A stretch of DNA of 64,000 nt, taken from NCBI GenBank assembly GCA_017347445.1, contig AP021856.1, positions 3,418,613 to 3,482,612 of the forward strand, read 5' to 3'. This DNA comes from Candidatus Brocadia pituitae (GTDB taxonomy: Bacteria > Planctomycetota > Brocadiia > Brocadiales > Brocadiaceae). Position numbers and translations under genes: made by a program. The notes beneath the pieces are model-generated. The model was not told the DNA's origin and made no database searches. It was given only the letters and a program-made list of their open reading frames with translations. Of this stretch, positions 52,227-61,201 are shown piece after piece. Each line of letters starts with the position of its first letter. Position 1 is the first letter of the stretch.

Positions 52227-52351
52227 TGTGTCCGCCGGCGCCGTGCGCAACCGTAAGGTGCAATAGAAGAGATATTCTTTATTTGCCATTGACTTTAGTT
52301 TTTAAAATGTTTAGTATTTGAAATTGTCTTCTTACAATAAGGAGTTTTTAT

Positions 52352-52915
52352 TTGATAGATAAAAAAAAGATCAGAGAGTCTGTCCGCCTGTTCATTGAAG
52401 GCATTGGCGATGATCCAAAACGAGAGGGTCTTATAGAAACACCGGAAAGAGTTGCCGACATGTGCGAAGAAATTTTTGCGGGGATTGGGCAGGACTCTCA
52501 TGCAGAAATCAAGGTGTTGAAGTCTGAAAAATACGATGAAATTGTGCTGATCAAAGACATTCCCTTTTATTCAATATGCGAACATCATCTCCTTCCGTTC
52601 AGCGGGGTGGCCCACGTAGCATATATTCCGCAAGGAAACCGGGTAACGGGGATCAGCAAACTGGCAAGGGTGGTAGAAATTGAGGCAAAGCGCCTGCAAG
52701 TCCAGGAAAGGCTTACTACCGATATTGCGGAATCCATTATGAAGGCTTTACATCCCAAAGGGGTACTTGCCATTATTGAGGCTGAGCATCTCTGTATGAC
52801 GATGCGGGGCATCAAAAAACCAGGCACCAGAGTGAAAACCTCTGTGGTGCGTGGTATCTTTCGTGAAAATCCAGCTACCCGCGCGGAGGCCCTGGCATTA
52901 ATTAAAGGGCAATGA
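52352..52915 (+). CDS. folE: GTP cyclohydrolase I
   Basis: 187 residues from a TTG start at 52352 with AAGGAG ahead. Zinc and active-site motifs are YSICEHHLLPFSGVAHVAY and EHLCMTMRGIKKPG (Cys/His/Cys zinc set). LIETPERVADMCEEIF is the usual N-terminal helix. It converts GTP to dihydroneopterin triphosphate for folate and pterin synthesis. It lies 125 bases after mutS. Confidence 0.97.
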   Translation: MIDKKKIRESVRLFIEGIGDDPKREGLIETPERVADMCEEIFAGIGQDSHAEIKVLKSEKYDEIVLIKDIPFYSICEHHLLPFSGVAHVAYIPQGNRVTGISKLARVVEIEAKRLQVQERLTTDIAESIMKALHPKGVLAIIEAEHLCMTMRGIKKPGTRVKTSVVRGIFRENPATRAEALALIKGQ

Positions 52916-53076
52916 TCCGTAACGGAATACACGCGAATCAACAAGCTTGTTTTCCCCGCAATCAGGCATATTCTCTGCCACACACAAGGTACGGGGATAA
53001 TCAAAAACGGATAACATGTAACTATTGTAACAATCTGGTTTTTTGAAAACATTTTGCATGAATGGTTTTGTTTATT

Positions 53077-53105
53077 GTAGGGGCAGGTTTGAAACCTGCC
53101 CCTAC
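53077..53105. repeat. 29-base palindrome GTAGGGGCAGGTTT / AAACCTGCCCCTAC
   Basis: Perfect 14-base arms around a single G, in the 300-base gap between folE and the TolC-like gene. The structure (arms plus one central G) is the same as that of family P1 at 10-13 kb, but the sequence differs. Confidence 0.85.
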
Positions 53106-53224
53106 ACGGCATGTAAAACGTTGTTATTTTGGAAATTTTTCAAAAAGCTAAATTGTTACTAAATAATTTATAGTACCCTTGTTGTATGGTAATAGTATGA
53201 AGAAAGTACGAAAGAGTGATAGTA

Positions 53225-54820
53225 ATGTCTGAAAGAAAAAGCATCCTGTTCCTTATGGCTTTGAGTATTGCTCTCTGGTGCGGGAAAATCACCTTCGGGA
53301 GCGAACATCCGTCCCGCATGCAGATGCCTTCCGCAACACCGTCGGCAGGCATTGAGATCGACTCAAATCTGAAATTTGTGCGTCTGAGTGTAAAGGATAG
53401 TGTCGCCTATGCCTTGCGCAATAACTTCGACATCGAAATGTCAAAGCTGGATTTAAAAATACAAGATTATGGTATCACGAAAGAAAAATCAAGGTTTGAC
53501 CCCATCCTTACATTAGCAGGTAATATTCAGAACAGCGAAACACCCAGCAGCAATCTCTTGCAGACGGGGAGTTCTACCTCGTCGGTTATCAATCCGTTTG
53601 TTATGGATGGGCGTACTGCCGATGCCGTGTTGAAGTCCCTCCTTCCTACCGGTGCAACGGCATCTTTGGGCTACCATGTATTCAGGAGTTTTTTGGACCC
53701 CAGTCCCTTTCAGTTACTCAACCCATCATATACAAATTTTATTGAGGCAAGCATTACGCAGCCTTTGCTGAAGGGCGCCGGTTGGTTTTATAACAGAAGC
53801 CCTATCTACATAGCCAGAAACAATAAAAAGATTTCCCTGGCTCAATTTAAAAGCAGGGCACTCGATGTGTCCAATGCCGTTCAGGAGGCATATTGGAATT
53901 ATGTACGGGCAATGGAAAACTTAAAGGTGGCAAAAAAATCCCTGGAACGTGCAGAGGATTTATTGAAGAAAAACAAGATACAGGTAGAAGTTGGCACCCT
54001 TGCACCAGTTGAAATTATCGATGCCGAATCTGGTGTGGCATCGAGGGTAGAAGCGGTCATTTTAGCTGAAAATACGATCAAGGATAGAGAAGACGAATTG
54101 AAGAGGATCCTGAATTTCGCAGATACAGACATTATCTCCGATGCAACCGTTGTTCCCGCTGATAATCCTTACTTTGAAGCAAAAAAAATCGAAGTAAAGG
54201 ATGCGATCAGGATCGCCATGGAAAAGCGTCCCGAATTAACAGAGCTTCAACTGGTTACTGAAAATGCAGGCATACAAACCAGGAGAAGAAAAAATGAATT
54301 GTATCCCCAGTTGGATTTTACCGGTGGCGTGCGTTATACAGGTCTTGGAAGCGAAGCATCAGACGCCAATGATGCTGTTTTTTCAGAGACATATCAGGGA
54401 GAATTTCTCGGGCTTACGTTATCAATTCCCATTGGGAATCGGTCAGCAAGAAGCGAATACAATAAATCGAAGCTCAATGAACGGCAGGCTACTCTCAATG
54501 TTCGAAAGAAGGAACTGGATATTGTTGTAGAGGTAAGGGCATCCGCGCGGCAGGTAACGACAAACATTGAACGGGTTAATGCCACGAGAAAGGCCAAAGA
54601 ATTGGCAGAAAAAAGATTAGAAAACGAGGGAAAAAAATACAATGTCGGCAGGTCTACAAGTTTGGAAATCCTGCGTGCACAGGAAAATCTTGCCATTGCG
54701 GAGTTTGAAGCGACAAGGGCGATTATTGATTATGAAATATCCCTGGGAAATCTGGAGAAGTCAAAGGGTACAATCCTCGACCTTTACGATATCAAGCTGG
54801 AAGAAGATACAAAAACGTGA
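53225..54820 (+). CDS. TolC-family outer-membrane efflux protein
   Basis: About 531 residues. Signal peptide: MSERKSILFLMALSIALWCG with cleavage near FGS. A GTG three codons upstream is another possible start. Two OEP repeats are seen: VAYALRNNFDIEMSKLDLKI near residue 60 and AIRIAMEKRPELTELQLVTE near 330, with long coiled-coil helices such as ENLKVAKKSLERAEDLLKKN and NEGKKYNVGRSTSLEILRAQ. It forms the trimeric exit duct of tripartite efflux or type I secretion. No periplasmic adaptor is adjacent, so its pump is elsewhere. Confidence 0.93.
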   Translation: MSERKSILFLMALSIALWCGKITFGSEHPSRMQMPSATPSAGIEIDSNLKFVRLSVKDSVAYALRNNFDIEMSKLDLKIQDYGITKEKSRFDPILTLAGNIQNSETPSSNLLQTGSSTSSVINPFVMDGRTADAVLKSLLPTGATASLGYHVFRSFLDPSPFQLLNPSYTNFIEASITQPLLKGAGWFYNRSPIYIARNNKKISLAQFKSRALDVSNAVQEAYWNYVRAMENLKVAKKSLERAEDLLKKNKIQVEVGTLAPVEIIDAESGVASRVEAVILAENTIKDREDELKRILNFADTDIISDATVVPADNPYFEAKKIEVKDAIRIAMEKRPELTELQLVTENAGIQTRRRKNELYPQLDFTGGVRYTGLGSEASDANDAVFSETYQGEFLGLTLSIPIGNRSARSEYNKSKLNERQATLNVRKKELDIVVEVRASARQVTTNIERVNATRKAKELAEKRLENEGKKYNVGRSTSLEILRAQENLAIAEFEATRAIIDYEISLGNLEKSKGTILDLYDIKLEEDTKT

Positions 54821-55030
54821 TATTTCGTGCATTTCACCGCAAGGGCACGATGCACTGCGCTCACACGGGCTTTTTTCATTCTTTCACAAAATTCCATCGG
54901 GTGCCCTTGCATCGTGAACGACACAGGAATATAGTCATTGCAAGAGCGATAGTACGAAACAATCTCTGAGGGATGGCTTGCTTAGCTTGCCCGCAATGGC
55001 ATTTACCTGTATACCTATTTAAGACGTTCA

Positions 55031-55996
55031 CTAAAGTCCCTGCCCCTGCAACTCCTTTAATCTTTGCATCCGGTGCAGCTTTCTTTGCTCTGCCTCAGCC
55101 CATCGTCTCTTCCCTATATCGGTAAGCGGTGTAAATGGCATAAGAGGGATTGGTTTGCCGTTTTTGTCCACCTTGACGCAGGTGGAATAGGCTGTGCAGG
55201 CATGGTGTACGATGGTGCCGACCGGATCTTCAGCCAGCACCTTAACCCCAATTTCCATAGAAGACCTGCCCACATAATTGAGTGACGTTGCCAGGATGAG
55301 CACATTGCCTACATAAATGGGATAGTAAAAGTCCAGGGCGTCCAGCGAGGCCGTCACGATAGTTCCTTTCGCGAATTTCATTGCCATGATGGCCATAATC
55401 TCATCAAGAATGAGGAGAAGGTTCCCCCCATACATGATATTGCCATAAATAGCATCTTCGGGAAAGACCAGCCGATGAACGCAAAGGCTCAATTGCCCTG
55501 CGTCTTCTAAATTCGTATCAAACACCCTTTGCTTTCTTTGTGCTATCCGTGCAAATCGCCCTTCCCGTATCTCCCTGGCATACTGGTACATTTTCATTTC
55601 AGTATCATTAGCCGGTTCGATACGCTGTTCTATCAACATAGGTTTCCCCAGAACATCGCTGGAAACAAAGGACATCCTGGCACGGGTGCAGAGTTTTTCC
55701 TCGTCGTTAAATGCCTTGCAAAATACCACGGCCTCTACCTCCAGGGAGGTGTTTCCTATATATTCAACCATAGCCTTTACGGTAACCACGTCACCAATGC
55801 GAACGGGATGGAGAAAAAACAGATCCTCAAGGGAGGCAAGGAGCAAAGGTCCTTTCGTCAGCCGCAAAGCGGCCAGATTCCCTGCCGTAACGATCCAGTT
55901 CATCATCCATCCTCCGTACAAAGTGCCTGCGGGGTTGGCCTGCTGGGGGAAGACGTGATGAAGCGTTTCTACCATGGTAGAGTGAATGCTGGACAT
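55031..55996 (-). CDS. Double-hotdog acyl-CoA thioesterase
   Basis: 321 residues. Two hotdog domains are visible as a repeat: PQQANPAGTLYGGWMMNWIV in the first and YGNIMYGGNLLLILDEIMAI in the second. Each starts with the Asn/Gly-rich motif of the BACH/YciA acyl-CoA hydrolases. GDVVTVKAMVEYIGNTSLEV and GNVLILATSLNYVGRSSMEI are the paired core strands. It hydrolyses acyl-CoA, chain length unknown. The C-terminal RRWAEAEQRKLHRMQRLKEL is a charged helix. Confidence 0.92.
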   Translation of the reverse strand: MSSIHSTMVETLHHVFPQQANPAGTLYGGWMMNWIVTAGNLAALRLTKGPLLLASLEDLFFLHPVRIGDVVTVKAMVEYIGNTSLEVEAVVFCKAFNDEEKLCTRARMSFVSSDVLGKPMLIEQRIEPANDTEMKMYQYAREIREGRFARIAQRKQRVFDTNLEDAGQLSLCVHRLVFPEDAIYGNIMYGGNLLLILDEIMAIMAMKFAKGTIVTASLDALDFYYPIYVGNVLILATSLNYVGRSSMEIGVKVLAEDPVGTIVHHACTAYSTCVKVDKNGKPIPLMPFTPLTDIGKRRWAEAEQRKLHRMQRLKELQGQGL

Positions 55997-56207
55997 AGAA
56001 AGAAATTACCTGGTTTGAAAATTATAAAATGACAGAAAGTCCGGCTTCTGTATTGTATTCCAGTTTTTGCGTGATAATCAATAAGAATTTCTCGCTGTCA
56101 TGTGTTATGTTATGAATGAGCCCTTTTCCCCTGTACTTATTCTCGGTTATTTTAAATCCAGGTTTCTTTTCTAAAAGATCAAGAGTTAGAAAACAGCAAC
56201 TCTACGT

Positions 56208-56933
56208 TTAATAACTCCAATTTTCATAGCACAAAGGACTTTTATTCAACTCCTCTTTGTAAAATCTCCACCTTGGTAAATACTTATCCATGTATGCGAT
56301 AAATATTTCATTATGATGACGTTCTAACAGATGCACCATTTCATGTACAATGATATATTCAATACATTCTTTTGGCTTTTTCGCCATTTCAAGATTTAAC
56401 CAGATTCTTTTCGCCTCTCTGGTACACGTGCCCCACTTCGTTTTCATCTTTTTTATGGCATACTCAACCTCTTCCAGTCTCATCTTTTTCTTCCAATAGG
56501 CGATATATTCCGGCACAATTTCCTTCAGTTTTTGGCGATACCATGCATCCAAAACAACCCGTTTTTTTTCTACACTTGTATCAGGTCTTACATACAATTC
56601 AATAGCGCTGTGCTTTAAAATAACTTTCGGAGCAGCATTATGCTCAATAACCTTCATCAGGTACCGCTTGCCCAGGTAGTAATGACTTTCCTGTGTTAAA
56701 TATTCCATTAGGGCTTCCCGTTCCTGATTGAGCAGTCTTTGCTGCTGTTTTTTTATCCAACTTAATTTTGATATAGCGAAAACCCTAATAGTTTCCAGGT
56801 CCATGCGTAAGGGAGCGGAAATTCTTACCCTGCCTATTGGTGGATAAACACTCAGATGAATATGCTTAATATCCTTTTGAATTACATCAATAGGTAAATT
56901 ACTCAATTGGATTTGATGCATATTAATACTCAC
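56208..56933 (-). CDS. YgjP/SprT-like zinc metallopeptidase (DUF45)
   Basis: 241 residues. Zinc motif HEMVHLLERHHNEIF (HEXXH plus a further His) near residue 193. KMKTKWGTCTREAKRIWLNL is the family signature upstream of it. Its start overlaps the hsdR stop by 11 bases, and members of this family are commonly found at the end of type I restriction operons. Its role there is not established; cleavage of HsdR is one idea but is inference. Confidence 0.92.
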   Translation of the reverse strand: MSINMHQIQLSNLPIDVIQKDIKHIHLSVYPPIGRVRISAPLRMDLETIRVFAISKLSWIKKQQQRLLNQEREALMEYLTQESHYYLGKRYLMKVIEHNAAPKVILKHSAIELYVRPDTSVEKKRVVLDAWYRQKLKEIVPEYIAYWKKKMRLEEVEYAIKKMKTKWGTCTREAKRIWLNLEMAKKPKECIEYIIVHEMVHLLERHHNEIFIAYMDKYLPRWRFYKEELNKSPLCYENWSY

Positions 56934-59900
56934 TCTGCTGTTTTATGACCGGAAAAATACGTTCTACTTCTTTGACATCCTTCAGAATATCATAAAGCGC
57001 CTTTTTAATCTCTCTTTCCTTCGCATCATTTCCACGCCAGTCAGCCTTCTTTACATATCTGACGGCTTCATCCATTACAACGGCCAATTCCTCATCGTGA
57101 TTGAGGTTGTTGTATAATGCCCGTCTGGCGTTACTATTTTTAATACTTTCCGGCAAAGTATCTTTTGCAGGATTATTTACTTTCCTTGCCAATTCAGCGA
57201 TCTTCTGTAAATATGCTTCATAACTGATGGCGTTTGTCCTTCTCTCTTTAATAATTTCATGTAAAAGCCTTGACATTTCTTCAAAGTAAGCAGGGTCTGC
57301 CAAATGCTCCTGGATAATTTTCTTCCGCACGTTGTTTTCAATAGTTTCCGCCACCGCTTCTTTATTGCGTTTAATTCCTTCGGGCAAACTGTTAATAGCG
57401 TCAGCAATACCGGAATTAACGAGTAAATCCAGCAATGATATACCGGCAAAAGGCGAAATTATCCTGGGTTCTTCCGCCTGTATGTACGTGTCAATTAAAT
57501 GCCGCATATCAGCTTCATAGGTCTTCATATCGAGCGTTTCGCCGCTGGCATTCCTGATTTCTTCCCGGAGTTTCAGATAGGAATCCACTCTCTTCTTAAT
57601 ATCTGCAATCTCTGCCTGCGTATAGCCTGCTTCTTCCATCTCTGCGGCAATATTGGCGTAAGCACGTATCACAGCCACCGTTTGTTTATAAAGAGACGTT
57701 CTCTTTACTTCATTGGCTTTCAGGTCTTCTTCGTTTTCCGGATCACCACAGAAGTAGCGGATGTGCGCCAGTGAGTCTTTTGGCGGCGCTACCGGTTCGC
57801 ATAATAAGGCCATTTCTTCCAGGGCATTATCCAGCCGTTCCCTGCCCTTCTCCAGGCGATCTTTTAATAACACATCCACGTCCCCTTTCTCAAACATATC
57901 ATAATCCAGTTCCGACGTGTACACGGCAACGGCATTTTCAACCTTCCTGAACAGGTCTTTATAATCAACAATGTAACCAAACTCCTTATCATCGCTGTCG
58001 AGCCGGTTGACCCTGCAAATAGCCTGGAATAAGCCATGATCCTGCATGCTTTTATCGATATAGAGATAGGTGCAGGGAGGCGCGTCAAAACCGGTAAGAA
58101 GTTTATCCACCACGACAAGCAGTTTCATATTTGGCGGTTCTTTTATAAACTTATCCTTCGCCTCATCTTCGTATTTCTCAGTGGGCTTGTTTCCGAGCAA
58201 TGCTTTATAGATGTTGTAGATATATTCCTTTTCTGTCTCTGTATTTGCGCCGGTATCTTCCGTTGTTATATCCCTTGTTGACGGGTTGTATGAGGTGACA
58301 ACGGCGCATTTACCTTTCAACCCGGTAATTTGAAACAACTCAAAGTACCTGCACGCTTCATAAATACTCGATGCCACCAGAATGGCATTTCCCATGTCCG
58401 CGTTCAAACGCGGTTTTACATTGAAATCAAACACGATGTCGCTAACAATCTTTTCCAGCCTGGAACGGGAACTCAGCACCTTCTGCATAGTGCCCCATTT
58501 CTTCTTGAGTTCAGATTTCTGAAAGTCATTCAACCCGCGGGTCTTGGCCTCAAACCATTCGTCTATCTTTTGAGGCGATGATATCTTCTGGTCTATATCA
58601 CGGGCTTCATATACCAAATCCAGCACCACTTCATCTGCCACCGCCTCGTTGAACTTATAGGTGTGAATATATCTGCCAAATACCTCAAGACTGGTTTGCT
58701 TATCTTGTTTTAAGAGGGGGGTTCCGGTAAAGCCAATAAAGATGGCGTTTTTTAAAATTGCCTTCATCGTTTTGTGCAGCTTGCCTGATTGGGTACGGTG
58801 GCACTCATCCACAAGAATAAATAATTCACCAACAGTATGGGAGTGACTCCTTTTTATTTCTTCAATGAATGCATCAAAATTGTCGCCCCCCCTTCTGCCA
58901 AATTTATGCACCAGCGAACACAGCATGCGGGGCAACGCCTTGCCCAGTTGAGCCATCAGGTCTTTACCGTTGCGGGTGCGCACCATGCGTTCACCAGCAT
59001 CGGTAAATATCCGTTCTATCTGTTTATCCAGCTCGTCACGGTCGGTAATAACCACCACGCGTGCATTGGGGTTGTTTTCAAGAATCCATTTGGCAAGCCA
59101 CACCATTACCAGGCTTTTACCGCTGCCCTGCGTATGCCAGATAATTCCACCCTCCCGCCTTTTCACATGCCCCTGCGCGGCCTTGACTCCAAAGTATTGA
59201 TGCGGACGGCACAATTTCTTCATGCCGCCGTCAAACAGGGTAAAGTCGTAGATGATTTCAAGAAACCGTGCCTTATCGCACAGTTTTAGAAGGTATTTAT
59301 CAAGGAGATTTTCTCCTTCGCCTTCTTCCTTCCACTTCAGAAAATATTTTTCAGGTGTGCCGATAGTTCCATAACGGAGACCCTGGGTATCATTCCCGGC
59401 AAATACCCATTGGATGGTGGTAAAGAAGGACTGGATAAATTCCTTCTGCTGGTTGACAATGTTCTGCCGGATACCGTCGCCTATGGAAATCGTGCTTCGT
59501 TTCAGTTCCAGCACCCCAAGCGCTATGCCGTTTACATAGAGCACAATATCAGGGCGTTTTTCGTGATTGCCCTGAATAGTAACTTCTTCGGCAATGGCAA
59601 ATTCGTTTTCAAGCAGATGCTTCCAGTCAATAAGTTCTACGGTCTCATAGTTTTCGCCGGCTTCTGCCTTGACTTTTACGCCGTAACGGAGCAGTTGATA
59701 TACCTTTTTATTGGCGCTATATAAACCATCGCTCAGGTTATTAGCCGCCTTGCCGAGTTCATATAAGGCCTTGCTGATAAGAGTGCTGTTGTAACGTTTT
59801 CTCTCGCGTAAATATTTGCGAAGGATTTCTTCTTCAATATTGCTATTGTTCGGGCGGTCTTCCCAATTGCCGAGATAGGTATATTTCAGTCTTTTCTGAA

Positions 59901-59952
59901 AGAGTTCAACAATACGATCCTGCGTTTCTCGTTCTATTTGTCCCACATTCAT
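56923..59952 (-). CDS. hsdR: Type I restriction enzyme R subunit (endonuclease/translocase)
   Basis: 1009 residues, full length. The N-terminal nuclease is seen as RPDIVLYVNGIALGVLELKR (PD-ExK type). Translocase motifs follow: Walker A HTQGSGKSLVMVWLA, DEAD-like LFILVDECHRTQSGKL, IFIGFTGTPLL, and LLTGFDAPPCTYLYID with AICRVNRL. It cuts unmodified DNA after translocation with HsdM and HsdS. The start overlaps the preceding DUF1016 gene by 4 bases. hsdM is not in the window and presumably lies beyond 64 kb. Confidence 0.97.
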   Translation of the reverse strand: MNVGQIERETQDRIVELFQKRLKYTYLGNWEDRPNNSNIEEEILRKYLRERKRYNSTLISKALYELGKAANNLSDGLYSANKKVYQLLRYGVKVKAEAGENYETVELIDWKHLLENEFAIAEEVTIQGNHEKRPDIVLYVNGIALGVLELKRSTISIGDGIRQNIVNQQKEFIQSFFTTIQWVFAGNDTQGLRYGTIGTPEKYFLKWKEEGEGENLLDKYLLKLCDKARFLEIIYDFTLFDGGMKKLCRPHQYFGVKAAQGHVKRREGGIIWHTQGSGKSLVMVWLAKWILENNPNARVVVITDRDELDKQIERIFTDAGERMVRTRNGKDLMAQLGKALPRMLCSLVHKFGRRGGDNFDAFIEEIKRSHSHTVGELFILVDECHRTQSGKLHKTMKAILKNAIFIGFTGTPLLKQDKQTSLEVFGRYIHTYKFNEAVADEVVLDLVYEARDIDQKISSPQKIDEWFEAKTRGLNDFQKSELKKKWGTMQKVLSSRSRLEKIVSDIVFDFNVKPRLNADMGNAILVASSIYEACRYFELFQITGLKGKCAVVTSYNPSTRDITTEDTGANTETEKEYIYNIYKALLGNKPTEKYEDEAKDKFIKEPPNMKLLVVVDKLLTGFDAPPCTYLYIDKSMQDHGLFQAICRVNRLDSDDKEFGYIVDYKDLFRKVENAVAVYTSELDYDMFEKGDVDVLLKDRLEKGRERLDNALEEMALLCEPVAPPKDSLAHIRYFCGDPENEEDLKANEVKRTSLYKQTVAVIRAYANIAAEMEEAGYTQAEIADIKKRVDSYLKLREEIRNASGETLDMKTYEADMRHLIDTYIQAEEPRIISPFAGISLLDLLVNSGIADAINSLPEGIKRNKEAVAETIENNVRKKIIQEHLADPAYFEEMSRLLHEIIKERRTNAISYEAYLQKIAELARKVNNPAKDTLPESIKNSNARRALYNNLNHDEELAVVMDEAVRYVKKADWRGNDAKEREIKKALYDILKDVKEVERIFPVIKQQSEY

Positions 59953-60989
59953 TCGGATGCCTCCTCGCTGAGACGATTTCGCGCAATTTCTATAGCTTTA
60001 TGCAGTTTTGCCTGAAGTATTTCTTTTGGCGGTAATTGTGTCAGATAGTCGGCGACTCGTATATTGCTCTTGTGAAGCTGTAACAACTCAACATGCTCTT
60101 CATTCTTGCCGGCGCACAGAATAAGACCAATGGGCGTGTTCTCATCTCCGACCATTTCGTACTTTTCCAAATAACGCAGGTACAGTTCCATCTGTCCTTT
60201 AAATGCGGCATCAAACTCACCGATCTTTAGGTCAATTGCCACCAGGCACTTGAGTCTGCGGTGATAGAAGAGCAGATCAATATAATAATCGCGGTTATCT
60301 ATCGTAATCCGTTTTTGCCGGGCAAGAAAGGCAAAGTCCTGCCCCAATTCAATGATGAACCGTTGGAGTTCAACGATAATCGAAGATTCAAGGTCTTTTT
60401 CAGAATATTTATCGGAAAGACCCAGAAAATCAAGAAAATAGGGGTCACGGAAAATCATATCTGACGAAATTTTGTCCTGATCCCTTAGCATTTGCAATTC
60501 CTGCTTGATGGTTTCTTCCGGCTTTCTGGATATGACGGTTCGCTCGTAGAGCTGTGAGTTGATACGTTCACGGAGCTGTCTCACGCTCCAATGCTCCATG
60601 ATACACATCTGTGTGTAAAAATCACGCTTAAGCGGATCTCCCAGTGGAATTAAGGCAATCAAGTGAGTCCAGCTCAATTGTCGTATCAGCGATACGACAA
60701 TCTGCTTATCGGGATATACCTCGGCAAATTGTAACATTCTTCGTAAATTTTTTTCGGAGAAAGCATTACCGTATTCCTCAGTCAATTGCCGCGACAGTGT
60801 CGCGACAATCTGCTTTCCATATTTAGCGCGCTCACCATCAAGTATTTCAGTGCGTATGCGTTTGCCGATATTCCAGTAAAGCATACTCAACTCCGTATTA
60901 ACGGTAGCGGCTACCTGTGAGCGTGCCTGTTCTATAAGGTTTCGTATTTCGTTAACCAAACCCGGATTCCTGGAAATCTTTTCTTTCAT
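59949..60989 (-). CDS. DUF1016 / YhcG-type PDDEXK nuclease-family protein
   Basis: 346 residues. The N-terminal DUF1016 region includes ARSQVAATVNTELSMLYWNI and QLSWTHLIALIPL. The C-terminal PDDEXK fold has FYHRRLKCLVAIDLKIGEF and KGQMELYLRYLEKYE. These proteins often travel with type I restriction genes; their role is unproven. It overlaps hsdR (ATGA) and starts at the stop of the hsdS tail fragment. A second family member is cut by the window edge at 63815-64000. Confidence 0.92.
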   Translation of the reverse strand: MKEKISRNPGLVNEIRNLIEQARSQVAATVNTELSMLYWNIGKRIRTEILDGERAKYGKQIVATLSRQLTEEYGNAFSEKNLRRMLQFAEVYPDKQIVVSLIRQLSWTHLIALIPLGDPLKRDFYTQMCIMEHWSVRQLRERINSQLYERTVISRKPEETIKQELQMLRDQDKISSDMIFRDPYFLDFLGLSDKYSEKDLESSIIVELQRFIIELGQDFAFLARQKRITIDNRDYYIDLLFYHRRLKCLVAIDLKIGEFDAAFKGQMELYLRYLEKYEMVGDENTPIGLILCAGKNEEHVELLQLHKSNIRVADYLTQLPPKEILQAKLHKAIEIARNRLSEEASE

Positions 60990-61156
60990 ACCAACCTCGT
61001 TTTTCCGGTCAAGAGTTCCTGCATCATCCCCTGCTTAATCATCCTATACTTCTCCAGCTTCCGCTCCAGCGCATCTATCTCTGCATCCATGTCACTGAGG
61101 ATTTGGGCGATAACGATTTGCTCGACCTTGTTATGAAAAACAGTTGACCTCTGCAT
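60986..61156 (-). CDS. Duplicate HsdS C-terminal fragment (56 codons)
   Basis: The frame starts at an ATG at 61156 (MQRSTVFHNK) and continues VEQIVIAQILSDMDAEIDAL then ERKLEKYRMIKQGMMQELLT. This is nearly the same as the C-terminal coiled coil of the full hsdS (residues about 380-424 there). The first ten codons are unrelated. The stop TGA overlaps the DUF1016 start, exactly as the full hsdS stop overlaps the AlbA-domain gene. It could make a small HsdS-dimerisation peptide or be a recombination scar. Confidence 0.7.
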   Translation of the reverse strand: MQRSTVFHNKVEQIVIAQILSDMDAEIDALERKLEKYRMIKQGMMQELLTGKTRLV

Positions 61157-61201
61157 AACTACACCACCCTGTTCTGGGTAATCCGTTCCGGTTGTCCAAT
61201 G

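Noticed and set aside
60986-61156. A complete second hsdS gene
   Set aside because: Only the last 46 codons match; no recognition domains are present.
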